DNA of 64,000 nucleotides, from NCBI RefSeq assembly GCF_034006665.1, contig NZ_JAVESI010000001.1, forward strand, positions 124,001-188,000. The letters run 5' to 3'. The stretch is from Trichloromonas sp034006665. GTDB lineage: Bacteria > Desulfobacterota > Desulfuromonadia > Desulfuromonadales > Trichloromonadaceae. Within the stretch, counting starts at the first letter, position 1. Each line of letters opens with the position of its first letter. Position numbers and translations under genes: made by a program. The notes under the pieces were generated by a model, which had not been told where the DNA came from, made no database searches, and saw only the letters and a program-made list of their open reading frames with translations. Below are positions 9,099 through 16,571 of the stretch, in pieces.

Positions 9099-9701
9099 TC
9101 ATTCCTCGTTGGGTTGAGCGGCGCCGGCGTCAAACCGGGACCGGACCAGGGAAAAATCGGCGGGGATCGGGCCGCGCAGATCGACGTGCCCTTTGAGGGT
9201 CTGCACCGGTTCCCCCTCGATGAGGATCCGGATCTGGCGGATATGAGAAAAATTGGCGGCCAGGGTATTGGCCAGGGCCTGCACGGTGAGCAGCTCACTC
9301 ATGCTCCCCCCGGGATGACCGGAAACCAGTTCGCGGCTGAAGCTGACCCAGGCCGTCGTCCCGTCAATAGTCACCGTCTGCACCCGGGTGCGGGGTGGCA
9401 GCACCGGAACCAGGGCCCCCTTGGGGCCCGCGACCAGAACTTCCAGGGTACGGCGCAGGCACTCCTCCAGTTCCGGACAATCCTCGATCCGACCCGTCTC
9501 CGCCTCCAAGCCGTCACCGGCGACGGTGGCGAAATAAAGCTGGACCTCGCGCATCACCGGCGGCGGTTCGGACGGCGGCGGGGGCGGAGACGACGGCGCG
9601 AAAAACCAGCGCCCGAGCAGCAGTCCGGCCACGCCGATCAGAGCAATCACCAGCATCGGCCACAGCCTGTGACCGACGGTTTTTTTTCGTGGCGCAACCA
9701 T
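9099..9701 (-). CDS. GerMN-domain membrane-anchored protein
   Basis: 200 residues: a short basic N-terminus, one transmembrane helix (about 12-32), a proline-rich linker (PSSPPPPPSEPPP) and an extracytoplasmic GerMN-type domain with VQTVTIDGTTAWVSFSRELV and a repeat of that pattern further on. GerMN domains are found in spore germination and envelope proteins, and the biochemical role is not established. The start is ATG at 9701, preceded by GAGGAGG at a good distance. It sits between murI and metH, and the overlap-tight spacing suggests one transcript. An envelope function fits the murI neighbour, but that is inference. Confidence 0.8.
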   Translation of the reverse strand: MVAPRKKTVGHRLWPMLVIALIGVAGLLLGRWFFAPSSPPPPPSEPPPVMREVQLYFATVAGDGLEAETGRIEDCPELEECLRRTLEVLVAGPKGALVPVLPPRTRVQTVTIDGTTAWVSFSRELVSGHPGGSMSELLTVQALANTLAANFSHIRQIRILIEGEPVQTLKGHVDLRGPIPADFSLVRSRFDAGAAQPNEE

Positions 9702-9755
9702 GGAGAACCTCCTCAAGGGACACAGTCGTCCTTTTTTCGCGAAGACCGATTCTGT

Positions 9756-10553
9756 TCAGTCGAGGCTGACCTGGGTCACCCAGGTCAGGTCGCGGCCGAG
9801 AAAGGCGCCGCCCACCCGGACGAAGCGGGTCGGAATATCGGTGACGAAAAAACGCGGCGCGGCGGGGTCGCTCCGGCGTGGCAGGCGATGGCCGTTGAGC
9901 ATGGCCTCGACGGTGCGAGAGGTCTCCTCTGCCGAGTCGACCAGGGCGACCTGATCGCCGAGTACCTCGCGTAGGGTCTGCTTGAGCAGGGGATAGTGGG
10001 TACAGCCGAGCACCAGGGTGTCGATCCCCCTTGCCATCAGCGGCGCCAGGTATTCCCGGGCGGTGAGCCGCGCCACCGGATGTTCGGCCCAGCCTTCCTC
10101 GGCGAGGGGCACGAAGAGGGGGCAGGGGGCGGAGAAGACCTCGATGGTCGGATCGAGGGCATGGATGGCGCGGGTGTAGGCGCCGCTGGCGATGGTTCCC
10201 TCGGTGCCGATGACCCCAACTCGGCCGCCGCGGGTCACCGCCACGGCCTTGCGCGCGCCGGGCTCGATCACCCCGACCACCGGCAGGCGGAAGCGATCCT
10301 CCAACTCGGTCAGAGCGACCGAAGAAGCGGTATTGCAGGCCACCACCAGCATCTTGACCCGCTGTTCGACGAGAAAAGCCGCCGCTTCCAGGGCGTAGCG
10401 CAGAACCGTCGCCGGGCTCTTGCTGCCGTAGGGGACACGGGCGGTATCCCCGAGATAGACCAGTTCCTCGCCAGGGAGCAGGCGCAGCATTTCCTTGAGG
10501 ACGGTCAGACCGCCCACCCCAGAATCGAAAACCCCGATAGCACGTTCGGACAA
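9756..10553 (-). CDS. murI: Glutamate racemase
   Basis: 265 residues, the usual family length. It interconverts L- and D-glutamate to supply D-Glu for peptidoglycan. Both catalytic cysteine motifs are present: VVACNTASS in the first half and LGCTHYPLL in the second. FDSGVGGLTV and GDTARVPYG are also typical. I chose TTG at 10553 because homology begins at SERAIGVFDSG and GGAAAGAAG precedes this codon; the longer upstream frame runs into AT-rich promoter-like DNA. It is divergent from the membrane protein gene at 10725 and appears to lead an operon with the GerMN gene and metH. Confidence 0.93.
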   Translation of the reverse strand: MSERAIGVFDSGVGGLTVLKEMLRLLPGEELVYLGDTARVPYGSKSPATVLRYALEAAAFLVEQRVKMLVVACNTASSVALTELEDRFRLPVVGVIEPGARKAVAVTRGGRVGVIGTEGTIASGAYTRAIHALDPTIEVFSAPCPLFVPLAEEGWAEHPVARLTAREYLAPLMARGIDTLVLGCTHYPLLKQTLREVLGDQVALVDSAEETSRTVEAMLNGHRLPRRSDPAAPRFFVTDIPTRFVRVGGAFLGRDLTWVTQVSLD

Positions 10554-10724
10554 GGCGCGAATCTTCTTTCCACGAAAATTAAAATAGGGGTCGATAGTAG
10601 TGAAGCGCCCCGGGAAAGTCAAGGATACGAGGGGTTTTTGCACTTTACCTTTACCGGCGAAACCTGTTATCGTTCAGCAAATATATAGGAGAAGTCGGAT
10701 TCCGGAGGAATCCGCGGAGTTGCC

Positions 10725-11057
10725 ATGGATTTTTCCTCTTTTCTCGAATTTCTGCAGCAGTTTGAAACGGGTCGGGTGATCGCCGCACTGCGCGAAGTCG
10801 ACCTGAACAACCTGCTGCACAACCCCTGGCTGCTCGGCGGCATCGCCCTGCTGACCATTACCGCCCTGATCATGCGCTGGCGGGTGCTGCTCGTCACTCT
10901 CTTAACCGTTGCCGGCATGGCCGGCCTGGTGGTGCATACCCTGAGCAAGGGGGCAACCGCCGGCGAGCTCGGTACCCAACCGCTGGCGGTTTTCATCCTG
11001 GTCGGCGCCGCCATCGTCTTCGCCGCCATCTACTTTCTTTTCATCCGGGGAGAATAG
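10725..11057 (+). CDS. Small inner-membrane protein, unknown
   Basis: 110 residues with an amphipathic N-terminus (FSSFLEFLQQFETGRVIAAL) and three predicted membrane helices at about 35-52, 54-72 and 88-106. It has no cysteine or charged catalytic motif. The start is ATG with GGAGG nearby. It is divergent from murI and followed within 100 bp by the dihaem cytochrome gene. The intervening gap carries a C9 run and a GGCCGCT/AGCGGCC hairpin. Its function is not recognisable. Confidence 0.75.
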   Translation: MDFSSFLEFLQQFETGRVIAALREVDLNNLLHNPWLLGGIALLTITALIMRWRVLLVTLLTVAGMAGLVVHTLSKGATAGELGTQPLAVFILVGAAIVFAAIYFLFIRGE

Positions 11058-11152
11058 GCGCGTCGCACCGATACCGTGCCGCCCCCCCCCTCCTCCTCCT
11101 CATCATTATCATCTACCGGCCGCTCAGCGGCCCTGCTCCACACGAGGTACGC

Positions 11153-11428
11153 ATGTCCCTGAAAAAACGTGATCTGCTCTTTGTCGTCATTGTCGCCGCG
11201 GTCTTCGGCATTTTTTACGCCATCTCCGGCGACATCAAGACCGCCCGTGTTCCCTATGACGACAATCACAAGCAATACCTGGCCGTGGTCCAGAGCGACG
11301 GCAAGATAGCGGCCGAAAAGTTTTGCAGCGAATGCCATTATAGCGGCGGCCCCGCTCCCCTGCCCGACGACCAGAACCACAAATCCCCCTCCCGCTGCCT
11401 GATCTGCCACAAGTGGGAAGAGCGTTGA
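11153..11428 (+). CDS. Small membrane-anchored dihaem cytochrome c
   Basis: 91 residues: an N-terminal hydrophobic helix (about 8-25) that can act as signal anchor, then a short periplasmic part with two CXXCH haem-attachment motifs, CSECH (58-62) and CLICH (82-86). Several additional histidines (H39, H76) could serve as sixth haem ligands. It is probably an electron carrier tethered on the outer face of the cytoplasmic membrane. The ATG is preceded by GAGG. The downstream gene overlaps its stop codon, so both are likely co-translated. Maturation would need a system such as the ResB/CcsB pair at 62-64 kb. Confidence 0.88.
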   Translation: MSLKKRDLLFVVIVAAVFGIFYAISGDIKTARVPYDDNHKQYLAVVQSDGKIAAEKFCSECHYSGGPAPLPDDQNHKSPSRCLICHKWEER

Positions 11429-12015
11429 TCCTCGACCTCTCGGCGAACCTGGAGACTCTTTGCCGCCATCTGACCGAAACCCTGCCCGAACTGTCCCACA
11501 TCGACTCGGCGCGGGTGCTATTCGCCGTCGCCCGCTCCCGCGCCGAGGGACGGCACGGCATGCTTGCCCGCATCGCCCCTTTGCGCTTCGCCGGCGGCGA
11601 GCGGGAACTGACCCGGCGCCGGGGCCCCTGGCGGGAAACCTACCGGATGCCGACCCTCAACCACGGCGGCCGGGAAATCCATTATCTGATCACCGTCTTC
11701 GTCCCCCGCTTTCTCCGCCTCTCCTTCGCCGAAAAGCTGGCCACCATCATCCACGAACTCTACCATATCTCCGCAGCCTGTGACGGCGACATCCGCCGGT
11801 TTCCCGGCCGCACCTTTGCCCACGGCTCCTCGCGGGCCGGGTTCGACCGCATCGTCGCCCGCCTCGCCGACGCCTACCTGAAGAGCTCGCCGCCCCCGGA
11901 CGTTCTGGCCTTTCTCCACCTGGAGGAAACCGCCTGGCAAGGAGGCGCTCTGCGTCTCACCGGGTTGCGGGTGGCGGTCCCGCGAGCCAAGATCGTCGCT
12001 CGCACGCGCGCTTGA
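11425..12015 (+). CDS. Putative HExxH zinc metallopeptidase-like protein
   Basis: About 196 residues, without signal peptide. HELYH at about 110-114, in the helical context KLATIIHELYHISAACDGD, is a canonical zincin motif, and the neighbourhood resembles the putative phage-type metallopeptidase family. A later histidine in RTFAHGSSRAGFD may be a third ligand. I chose TTG at 11425 (GGGAAG upstream, overlapping the TGA of the cytochrome gene); GTG at 11413 is the alternative. The substrate is unknown. Coupling to a dihaem cytochrome is unusual and suggests a shared role that cannot be named from sequence. Confidence 0.65.
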   Translation: MILDLSANLETLCRHLTETLPELSHIDSARVLFAVARSRAEGRHGMLARIAPLRFAGGERELTRRRGPWRETYRMPTLNHGGREIHYLITVFVPRFLRLSFAEKLATIIHELYHISAACDGDIRRFPGRTFAHGSSRAGFDRIVARLADAYLKSSPPPDVLAFLHLEETAWQGGALRLTGLRVAVPRAKIVARTRA

Positions 12016-12051
12016 AGAGCTTTTTGCGACTGTAAAGATGAAGTCCTACTG

Positions 12052-12090
12052 AAAAAAGCAAGGAGGTGGTGACGAGCGGAACCACATCCT
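12052..12090 (-). terminator. Minus-strand terminator-like hairpin
   Basis: On the minus strand AGGATGTGGT and ACCACCTCCT form a 10 bp stem with one mismatch around a 10 nt loop, followed by TGCTTTTTT. It lies 110 nt beyond the nrdG terminator in the same direction, so it could end a separate short transcript or act as a back-up terminator. Confidence 0.6.
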
Positions 12091-12201
12091 GCCATCCGAA
12101 AAGTTTTCATTCCCGTAAAACGCCACAGGGCCTCCGAAAAAAATCTTGTTCGCTTGTGGGCTCGGGGGAAACCCTGACCCGCGAGGATTTCTTCTTCCGG
12201 T

Positions 12202-12235
12202 AAAAAAAACCACGGCCGAACAGGTCGTGGTTTTT
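12202..12235 (-). terminator. Rho-independent terminator after nrdG
   Basis: The stem AAAAACCACG / CGTGGTTTTT encloses an 11 nt loop, and eight T follow on the minus strand. It lies 32 bp past the nrdG stop. A five-T run in the plus direction means it may also stop transcripts from the metallopeptidase side. Confidence 0.85.
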
Positions 12236-12266
12236 GTCGTTTGCCTTTTCGGGTTTTTTCGCCGGA

Positions 12267-12962
12267 TCAGAGACCGCGCAGGGAAACCCGCTCCACATAG
12301 CCCTCGGCGACGCGGGCGAATTCCGCGAGACGTTCCGGCGAATGCGGCCTGATGGCACGCCACTCCTCGGCCAGAGCATAGCGGGGGATATATTGCTGAA
12401 GCACCCAGTGGCGGGCGCCGACGATCGCCTTTCCCATAGGGGAGAAATCGGGCTCCTCCACCAGTTTCGGCACGCAGGTGGTACGGATTTCGTAGGGAAC
12501 GGTGGAAGCAAGAAGCACCGAGATGGAGCGGCGCAAGGCGTCGGGGTCGACTGGTGCGCGGTGGAGTTCTCCATAGCGTTCCGGAGCGGTTTTCAGGTCG
12601 AGGGCGAGGTAATCGACCAAACCTTCGGCAAGAAGCCGCTCCAGCACGGCGGGAGCGAGGCCGTTGCTGTCGAGCTTGACCTCCAGTCCCAACGCCTTGA
12701 CCTCGCGCAACAGCAGCGGCAGATCCCGGTCGAGGGTCGGTTCGCCGCCGGAGACCACAACCCCGTCGATAAAATTTCGCCGCTCGCACAACTCGGCAAG
12801 AAGATCTTCCAGGGGATAGTCGGGATACTGCTCGGGATCGAGCACCAGGGTCGAATTATGACAGAAGGGGCAACTCAGATTGCAGCCGCCGAAAAAGATC
12901 AGCGAGGCGATCCGTCCCGGGAAGTCAAGCAGGCTGGTGCCCTGAAAACCTTTGATTTTCAT
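12267..12962 (-). CDS. nrdG: Anaerobic ribonucleotide reductase activating protein (radical SAM)
   Basis: 231 residues. CNLSCPFC gives the radical SAM cysteines C27, C31 and C34 (CX3CX2C), and VVSGGEPTLD is the SAM-contacting GGE motif. The enzyme uses SAM and a [4Fe-4S] cluster to place the glycyl radical on NrdD. It belongs to the longer NrdG-like subgroup often annotated as pyruvate-formate-lyase-activating type. I chose ATG at 12962 because homology begins at MKIKGFQG and GGCGGAAC precedes it. It is the last gene of the nrdD, small glycyl-radical gene, nrdG run, and a terminator follows. Confidence 0.92.
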   Translation of the reverse strand: MKIKGFQGTSLLDFPGRIASLIFFGGCNLSCPFCHNSTLVLDPEQYPDYPLEDLLAELCERRNFIDGVVVSGGEPTLDRDLPLLLREVKALGLEVKLDSNGLAPAVLERLLAEGLVDYLALDLKTAPERYGELHRAPVDPDALRRSISVLLASTVPYEIRTTCVPKLVEEPDFSPMGKAIVGARHWVLQQYIPRYALAEEWRAIRPHSPERLAEFARVAEGYVERVSLRGL

Positions 12963-13029
12963 GAAAGTTCCGCCAGTAAAAGAACGGGATCGCTCCCATC
13001 CCTGAAAACGGAGGATGGATACCGTAACC

Positions 13030-13176
13030 TCAGTCCCGCGCCGGCGCCGGGGCAATAACGAACTCGGTGCGCTCCTTGAATTCCTCCTTCTTCCCCCGAT
13101 TCCACTGCTGCACCGGCCGGAAAAAACCGCAGACGCGGGAATAAACCTCAGTCTTTTCAGTACATTTTTCGTTCAT
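13030..13176 (-). CDS. Separate C-terminal glycyl-radical piece of anaerobic RNR
   Basis: 48 residues encoded between nrdD and nrdG, starting MNEKCTEKTEVYSRVCGFFR and continuing PVQQWNRGKKEEFKERTEF. This matches the extreme C-terminus of single-chain NrdD proteins, where R-V-x-G-Y/F marks the glycyl-radical loop; here it is SRVCGFF with G17 as the candidate radical residue. The upstream large subunit ends before this segment. GGAGA lies 6-10 nt before the ATG. The simplest reading is that the reductase is split and this peptide supplies the radical glycine in trans. Only the family's glycine position is prior knowledge; the split itself is visible. Confidence 0.8.
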   Translation of the reverse strand: MNEKCTEKTEVYSRVCGFFRPVQQWNRGKKEEFKERTEFVIAPAPARD

Positions 13177-13209
13177 TCGCTTTCTCCTCGGATGATAGAT
13201 ACAGAGTGG

Positions 13210-15189
13210 TCACGCCGCCTGATGATGCGGACATTCGAAATGCTCACCGGCGATGTAGCCATGTACCGGGCAAATGGTGAATGTCGGGCTGATAGTGAAG
13301 TAGGGCAGACGGAAATTCTCGGCGATGCGTTTCACCAGCAGCCGCGCGCCGCGCCAGTCATCGATGCGTTCGCCGAGAAAACCGTGAAAGACCGTGCCGC
13401 CCGTGTACAGGGTTTGCAGACTGTCCTGGTGGGTCAGGGCCTGGAAGATGTCGTCGGTACAACCCACCGGCAGCTGAGTCGAATTGGTGTAGTAGGGCTC
13501 GTCCTCGCCGGCGGTGATGATGTCGGGGAACATGGCCCGATCCCGCTGGGCGAGACGGAAACTCGTCCCCTCGGCAGGGGTCGCCTCCAGATTGTAGAGA
13601 TGCCCGGTCTCTTCCTGATAGGCTTCAAGCAGACTGCGCATAAATTGCAGGGTGCGAATTGCCAGATTCTTCCCTTCGGAGGTATCGATGCCGCTGCCGA
13701 CGAGATTGAGGCAAGCCTCGTTCATGCCGATCAGGCCGATGGTAGAGAAGTGATTGTCCCAAAAGTTGCCGCTGCGCTCACGGATCCCCTCAAGATAGAA
13801 ACGACTGTAGGGATAGAGCCCGTCCGCGGTGAAACGTTCCAGCTGCTTGCGCTTGATTTCCAGGGACTCCTGGGCCAGGCGCATGAACTCGGCAATGCGG
13901 TCGAAAAAGGACTGCTCGCTCTCGGCCAAGTAGGCGGCGCGGGGCAGGTTGATGGTGACGACGCCGATGGAGCCGGTCAGCGGGTTCGAGCCGAAGAGCC
14001 CGCCCCCGCGCCGACGCAACTCGCGGTTGTCGAGACGCAGGCGGCAGCACATGGAGCGCGCGTCCTCCGGATCCATGTCCGAATTGATGAAATTGCTGAA
14101 GTAGGGGATGCCGTACTTGGCGGTCATCTCCCAGATCGGCCGGAAACGGGGGCTCTCCCAGTCGAAACCGGCGGTGATGTTGTAGGTGGGAATGGGGAAG
14201 GAGAAGATCCGCCCCGAGTTGTCCCCAGCCATCATCACATCGCAGAAGGCGCGATTGAAAAGATCCATCTCTTCTTGGAAGTCGCCGTAAACGGCGTCCA
14301 TCAGCTTGCCGCCGATGATCACCGCCTCGTTCGCCATGTTTTTCGGCGGGCTCATGTCCAAGGTGATGTTGGTGAACGGCGTCTGGAAGCCGACCCGGGT
14401 CGGCACGTTCATATTGAAGATGAACTCCTGCATCGCCTGGTGGACCTCGGCGTACCCAAGCTTGTCATAGCGGATGAAAGGGGCGAGCAGGGTATCGAAG
14501 TTGGAGAAGGCTTGGGCTCCGGCGGCCTCCCCTTGCAGGGTATAGAAGAAATTCACGGCCTGGCCGAGGGCGGTGCGGAAGTGGGCGGCCGGGGCGCTCT
14601 GCACCTTGCCGTAGGCGCCGGTGAAACCTTTCAGGAGCAGATCCTTGAGATCCCAGCCGCAGCAATAGACCGAGAGCATCCCCAGGTCGTGGAGATGAAA
14701 ATCTCCCTGGCGATGGGCATCGGCGATGGGGGCGGGATAGATTTTGTTGAGCCAGTAGTTGCTGGTGATGTTGGCGGCGATGTGGTTGTTGAGCCCTTGC
14801 AGCGAATAACCCATGTTGGCGTTTTCATTGACCCGCCAGTCCTCCTGAGTGAGGTAGGAATCGATCGAGGCGATGGACTCGCGCATGAACTCCCGAGTTT
14901 TGCGCAGGGCCTCGCGCTGCTTGCGATAAAGGATATAGTTCTTGGCCACCTTGGCGTGGCCGTTTTCGATGAGGATCTTTTCCACCAGATCCTGGACGTT
15001 CTCCACCGTCGGCACTTGGCCATCCTTGTAGAGCACCTCAAGAATGCCGACGACCTGACGGGCGATGCGCCCGGCCTTGTCCATGTCGCTGCCGCCTACG
15101 GCGCGCACCGCTTTCTGAATCGCGCCGACGATCTTCTCTTCCTCGAAGGAAACCAGACGACCGTCCCGTTTGCGAATGAATTTCACCAT
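13210..15189 (-). CDS. nrdD: Anaerobic ribonucleoside-triphosphate reductase, large part
   Basis: 659 residues. The N-terminal ATP-cone (KFIRKRDGRLVSFEEEKI, about 2-95) is the allosteric nucleotide-binding domain. The NrdD catalytic barrel follows (for example HLHDLGMLSVYCCGWDL and LNLVGSGIDTSEGKNLAIRT). The chain ends with a zinc-ribbon half CPVHG (640-644) and HFECP (650-654), then HHQAA and stop, so the usual C-terminal glycyl-radical segment is not in this polypeptide but in the small gene at 13030..13176. It reduces NTPs to dNTPs without oxygen. I chose ATG at 15189 because GGAGGG precedes it. Tandem NrdR boxes lie upstream. Confidence 0.92.
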   Translation of the reverse strand: MVKFIRKRDGRLVSFEEEKIVGAIQKAVRAVGGSDMDKAGRIARQVVGILEVLYKDGQVPTVENVQDLVEKILIENGHAKVAKNYILYRKQREALRKTREFMRESIASIDSYLTQEDWRVNENANMGYSLQGLNNHIAANITSNYWLNKIYPAPIADAHRQGDFHLHDLGMLSVYCCGWDLKDLLLKGFTGAYGKVQSAPAAHFRTALGQAVNFFYTLQGEAAGAQAFSNFDTLLAPFIRYDKLGYAEVHQAMQEFIFNMNVPTRVGFQTPFTNITLDMSPPKNMANEAVIIGGKLMDAVYGDFQEEMDLFNRAFCDVMMAGDNSGRIFSFPIPTYNITAGFDWESPRFRPIWEMTAKYGIPYFSNFINSDMDPEDARSMCCRLRLDNRELRRRGGGLFGSNPLTGSIGVVTINLPRAAYLAESEQSFFDRIAEFMRLAQESLEIKRKQLERFTADGLYPYSRFYLEGIRERSGNFWDNHFSTIGLIGMNEACLNLVGSGIDTSEGKNLAIRTLQFMRSLLEAYQEETGHLYNLEATPAEGTSFRLAQRDRAMFPDIITAGEDEPYYTNSTQLPVGCTDDIFQALTHQDSLQTLYTGGTVFHGFLGERIDDWRGARLLVKRIAENFRLPYFTISPTFTICPVHGYIAGEHFECPHHQAA

Positions 15190-15263
15190 TTTTCCACCCT
15201 CCCAACCGTATTCAAACAACGGAAGAACCTTAGCACAGGCGCCGTTCCAGTCAAGGACAAAAA

Positions 15264-15312
15264 CCCCATATATTGGCGAAAATTTTCTCGCAGGCCACAA
15301 CATATTGTGAAT
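15264..15312 (-). promoter_or_regulatory. Tandem NrdR boxes upstream of nrdD
   Basis: Two AT-cored palindromes occur: CCCATATATTGG (centre 15270.5) and CACAACATATTGTG (centre 15302.5, CACAA/TTGTG arms perfect). Both resemble the NrdR box consensus ACACwATATATwGTGT. Their centres are 32 bp apart, about three helical turns, which is the known spacing of cooperative NrdR pairs. They lie 75-125 bp before the nrdD start and probably overlap its promoter, giving dATP/ATP-sensed repression by NrdR, whose gene is not in this window. Confidence 0.8.
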
Positions 15313-15439
15313 ATCCCGTGGACAAAACTGTGGATGAAAGTCCCGCCGGCAGGTGCCGCCCGGCCCCCGGACGCTATCCCCTTGACCCGTTCGGGCGAGC
15401 GTGCTACACAGGCAAAAACCTGCCCGCCCCGGAGGATCC

Positions 15440-15859
15440 ATGAGTAACCTGACCCGTTTCGGCATTTCCATCGATGAACGTCTGCTCAAGCGTTTTGATG
15501 AACTGATCACGGAGAAGGGTTACAGCAACCGCTCGGAGGCGATCCGCGACCTGATCCGCAACGCCCTGATCGAAGAACAGTGGGCGCGGGGGGAGGGGGA
15601 AACAGTGGGGACCGTCACCTTGGTCTACAACCACCATACCCGCGACCTCTCCGACAAACTCACCGAGCACCAGCACAACCACCACGACGCCATCGTCTCG
15701 GCCCTCCATGTCCACCTCGACGCCCACAACTGCCTGGAGGTGGTGGTGGTCCGGGGACCAGCCCGGGAAGTCAAGCGCCTGGCCGACGAGCTGATCGGCA
15801 CCAAGGGAGTCATCCACGGCAAGCTGGTGACAACCACCACCGGCGCGGGTTTGCCCTGA
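15440..15859 (+). CDS. nikR: Nickel-responsive transcriptional regulator
   Basis: 139 residues: ribbon-helix-helix DNA-binding domain (1-45, TRFGISIDERLLKRFDELI) and C-terminal ACT-like tetramerisation domain. The high-affinity nickel ligands of E. coli NikR (H76, H87, H89, C95) correspond here to H79, H90, H92 and C98, all present in HQHNHHDAIVSALHVHLDAH followed by NC. The ATG at 15440 has GGAGG 5 nt upstream. The gene is divergent from nrdD across 250 bp. No nickel transporter or hydrogenase gene lies alongside, so its targets are elsewhere. Confidence 0.95.
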   Translation: MSNLTRFGISIDERLLKRFDELITEKGYSNRSEAIRDLIRNALIEEQWARGEGETVGTVTLVYNHHTRDLSDKLTEHQHNHHDAIVSALHVHLDAHNCLEVVVVRGPAREVKRLADELIGTKGVIHGKLVTTTTGAGLP

Positions 15860-15971
15860 TCGCTCCTTACCCCTTTGGGGAGCGACATAAATCCGCCAGC
15901 GCCAATGCCCTGCACGAAGGCCAGGTCGTCACCGACGACCCCACCGCCGATCTGAACCGCCAAACAACGTA

Positions 15972-16010
15972 AAAACCGGCCCTCCCTGACGGAAGTGACC
16001 GGCTTTTTTT
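15972..16010 (+). terminator. Terminator after nikR
   Basis: A hairpin with CCGG arms (AAAAACCGG ... CCGGC) closes around about 19 nt and ends in TTTTTTT on the plus strand, 110 bp after the nikR stop. The space between stop and hairpin also holds a small CGCTCC/GGAGCG stem and no gene I can support. Confidence 0.7.
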
Positions 16011-16043
16011 GCATGCCTCTTGGCTATCGTTTTTTGCCCCCCG

Positions 16044-16325
16044 TCAAACTCCCGCCACCCCCGGCGGAATCCGTTCCTCGCAAGGGATACCCACTTGACA
16101 GAGGCCGCAGGGGGTGACTTCGGCGCCGAGCAGAGTTCGGGCGTGAATCGCCGTAACTTCGCGGATATAGGCGTGACATTTGACCTTGTCGTATCCCCTT
16201 TCATCAATTGCCCCGACCAGCGGCAACCCCCAAACCGCCTCCCCACCGTCACCGGTCAGGGAATTCGCCGGCGATTCAGCACAGAACGCTTTGACTGTTT
16301 CAACGATCATCCCCGCAAGATTCAT
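16044..16325 (-). pseudogene. Fe-S protein of the epoxyqueuosine reductase-like type, internally deleted
   Basis: 93 residues with a good RBS (GAGGAGG). The N-terminal half (VKAFCAESPANSLTGDGG, AVWGLPLVG) looks like the start of a ~280-300 residue QueG-like iron-sulfur protein. The end (KCHAYIREVTAIHAR, then CGLCQVGIPCEERIP) looks like the same family's C-terminus with its cysteine cluster. The two join directly around residue 40-48, so roughly 200 central residues, including most Fe-S ligands, are missing without a frameshift. It is probably non-functional. A natural mini-protein or an assembly collapse are alternatives. Confidence 0.6.
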
Positions 16326-16335
16326 CGCGCCCTCC

Positions 16336-16569
16336 TCACTCCTCTCTCCCCCGCCAAGGGGCGAAGAGATACTCCAACCCGTTAACCTTGATTTCGTGCA
16401 CCTCTTGCAGCTGACGTCCGAGCTTCCCCGGGGGGAACCCCTGACCGGCGAGCCAGACGACGTAGGGCTCGGGCAGATCGATCAGCCGCCGACCCTGGTA
16501 TTTGCCGTAAGGCATGCGCGCCCGCGCCAGTTCGAGCAGATGCGCCGGATCAAGTCTCGGGGTCTCCAT
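16336..16569 (-). CDS. DUF3820 family protein
   Basis: 77 residues with the family hallmark MPYGKYQGRRLIDLPEPYV followed by VWLAGQGFPPGKLG. DUF3820 proteins are small and cytoplasmic; some are annotated as putative quorum-regulated virulence factors, but no biochemical role is established. The gene begins 3 bp after the stop of the dus gene and is probably translated from the same mRNA. Confidence 0.85.
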   Translation of the reverse strand: METPRLDPAHLLELARARMPYGKYQGRRLIDLPEPYVVWLAGQGFPPGKLGRQLQEVHEIKVNGLEYLFAPWRGREE

Positions 16570-16571
16570 CC

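Noticed and set aside
12052..12235. 6S RNA gene
   Set aside because: Only short motif similarity (GCGGGTCAG and CCCCGAGCC); the closing stem and 3' half are not apparent, so it is listed only as a possible small RNA.
13015..15447. An 810-codon plus-strand frame opposite nrdD
   Set aside because: It is the mirror of a strongly conserved gene in GC-rich DNA, has no RBS or family resemblance, and its composition follows from nrdD codons on the other strand.
15860..15971. Short coding-looking tail (HEGQVVTDDPTADLN) after nikR
   Set aside because: It has no start codon or RBS and no recognised family; more likely chance or an untraceable remnant.
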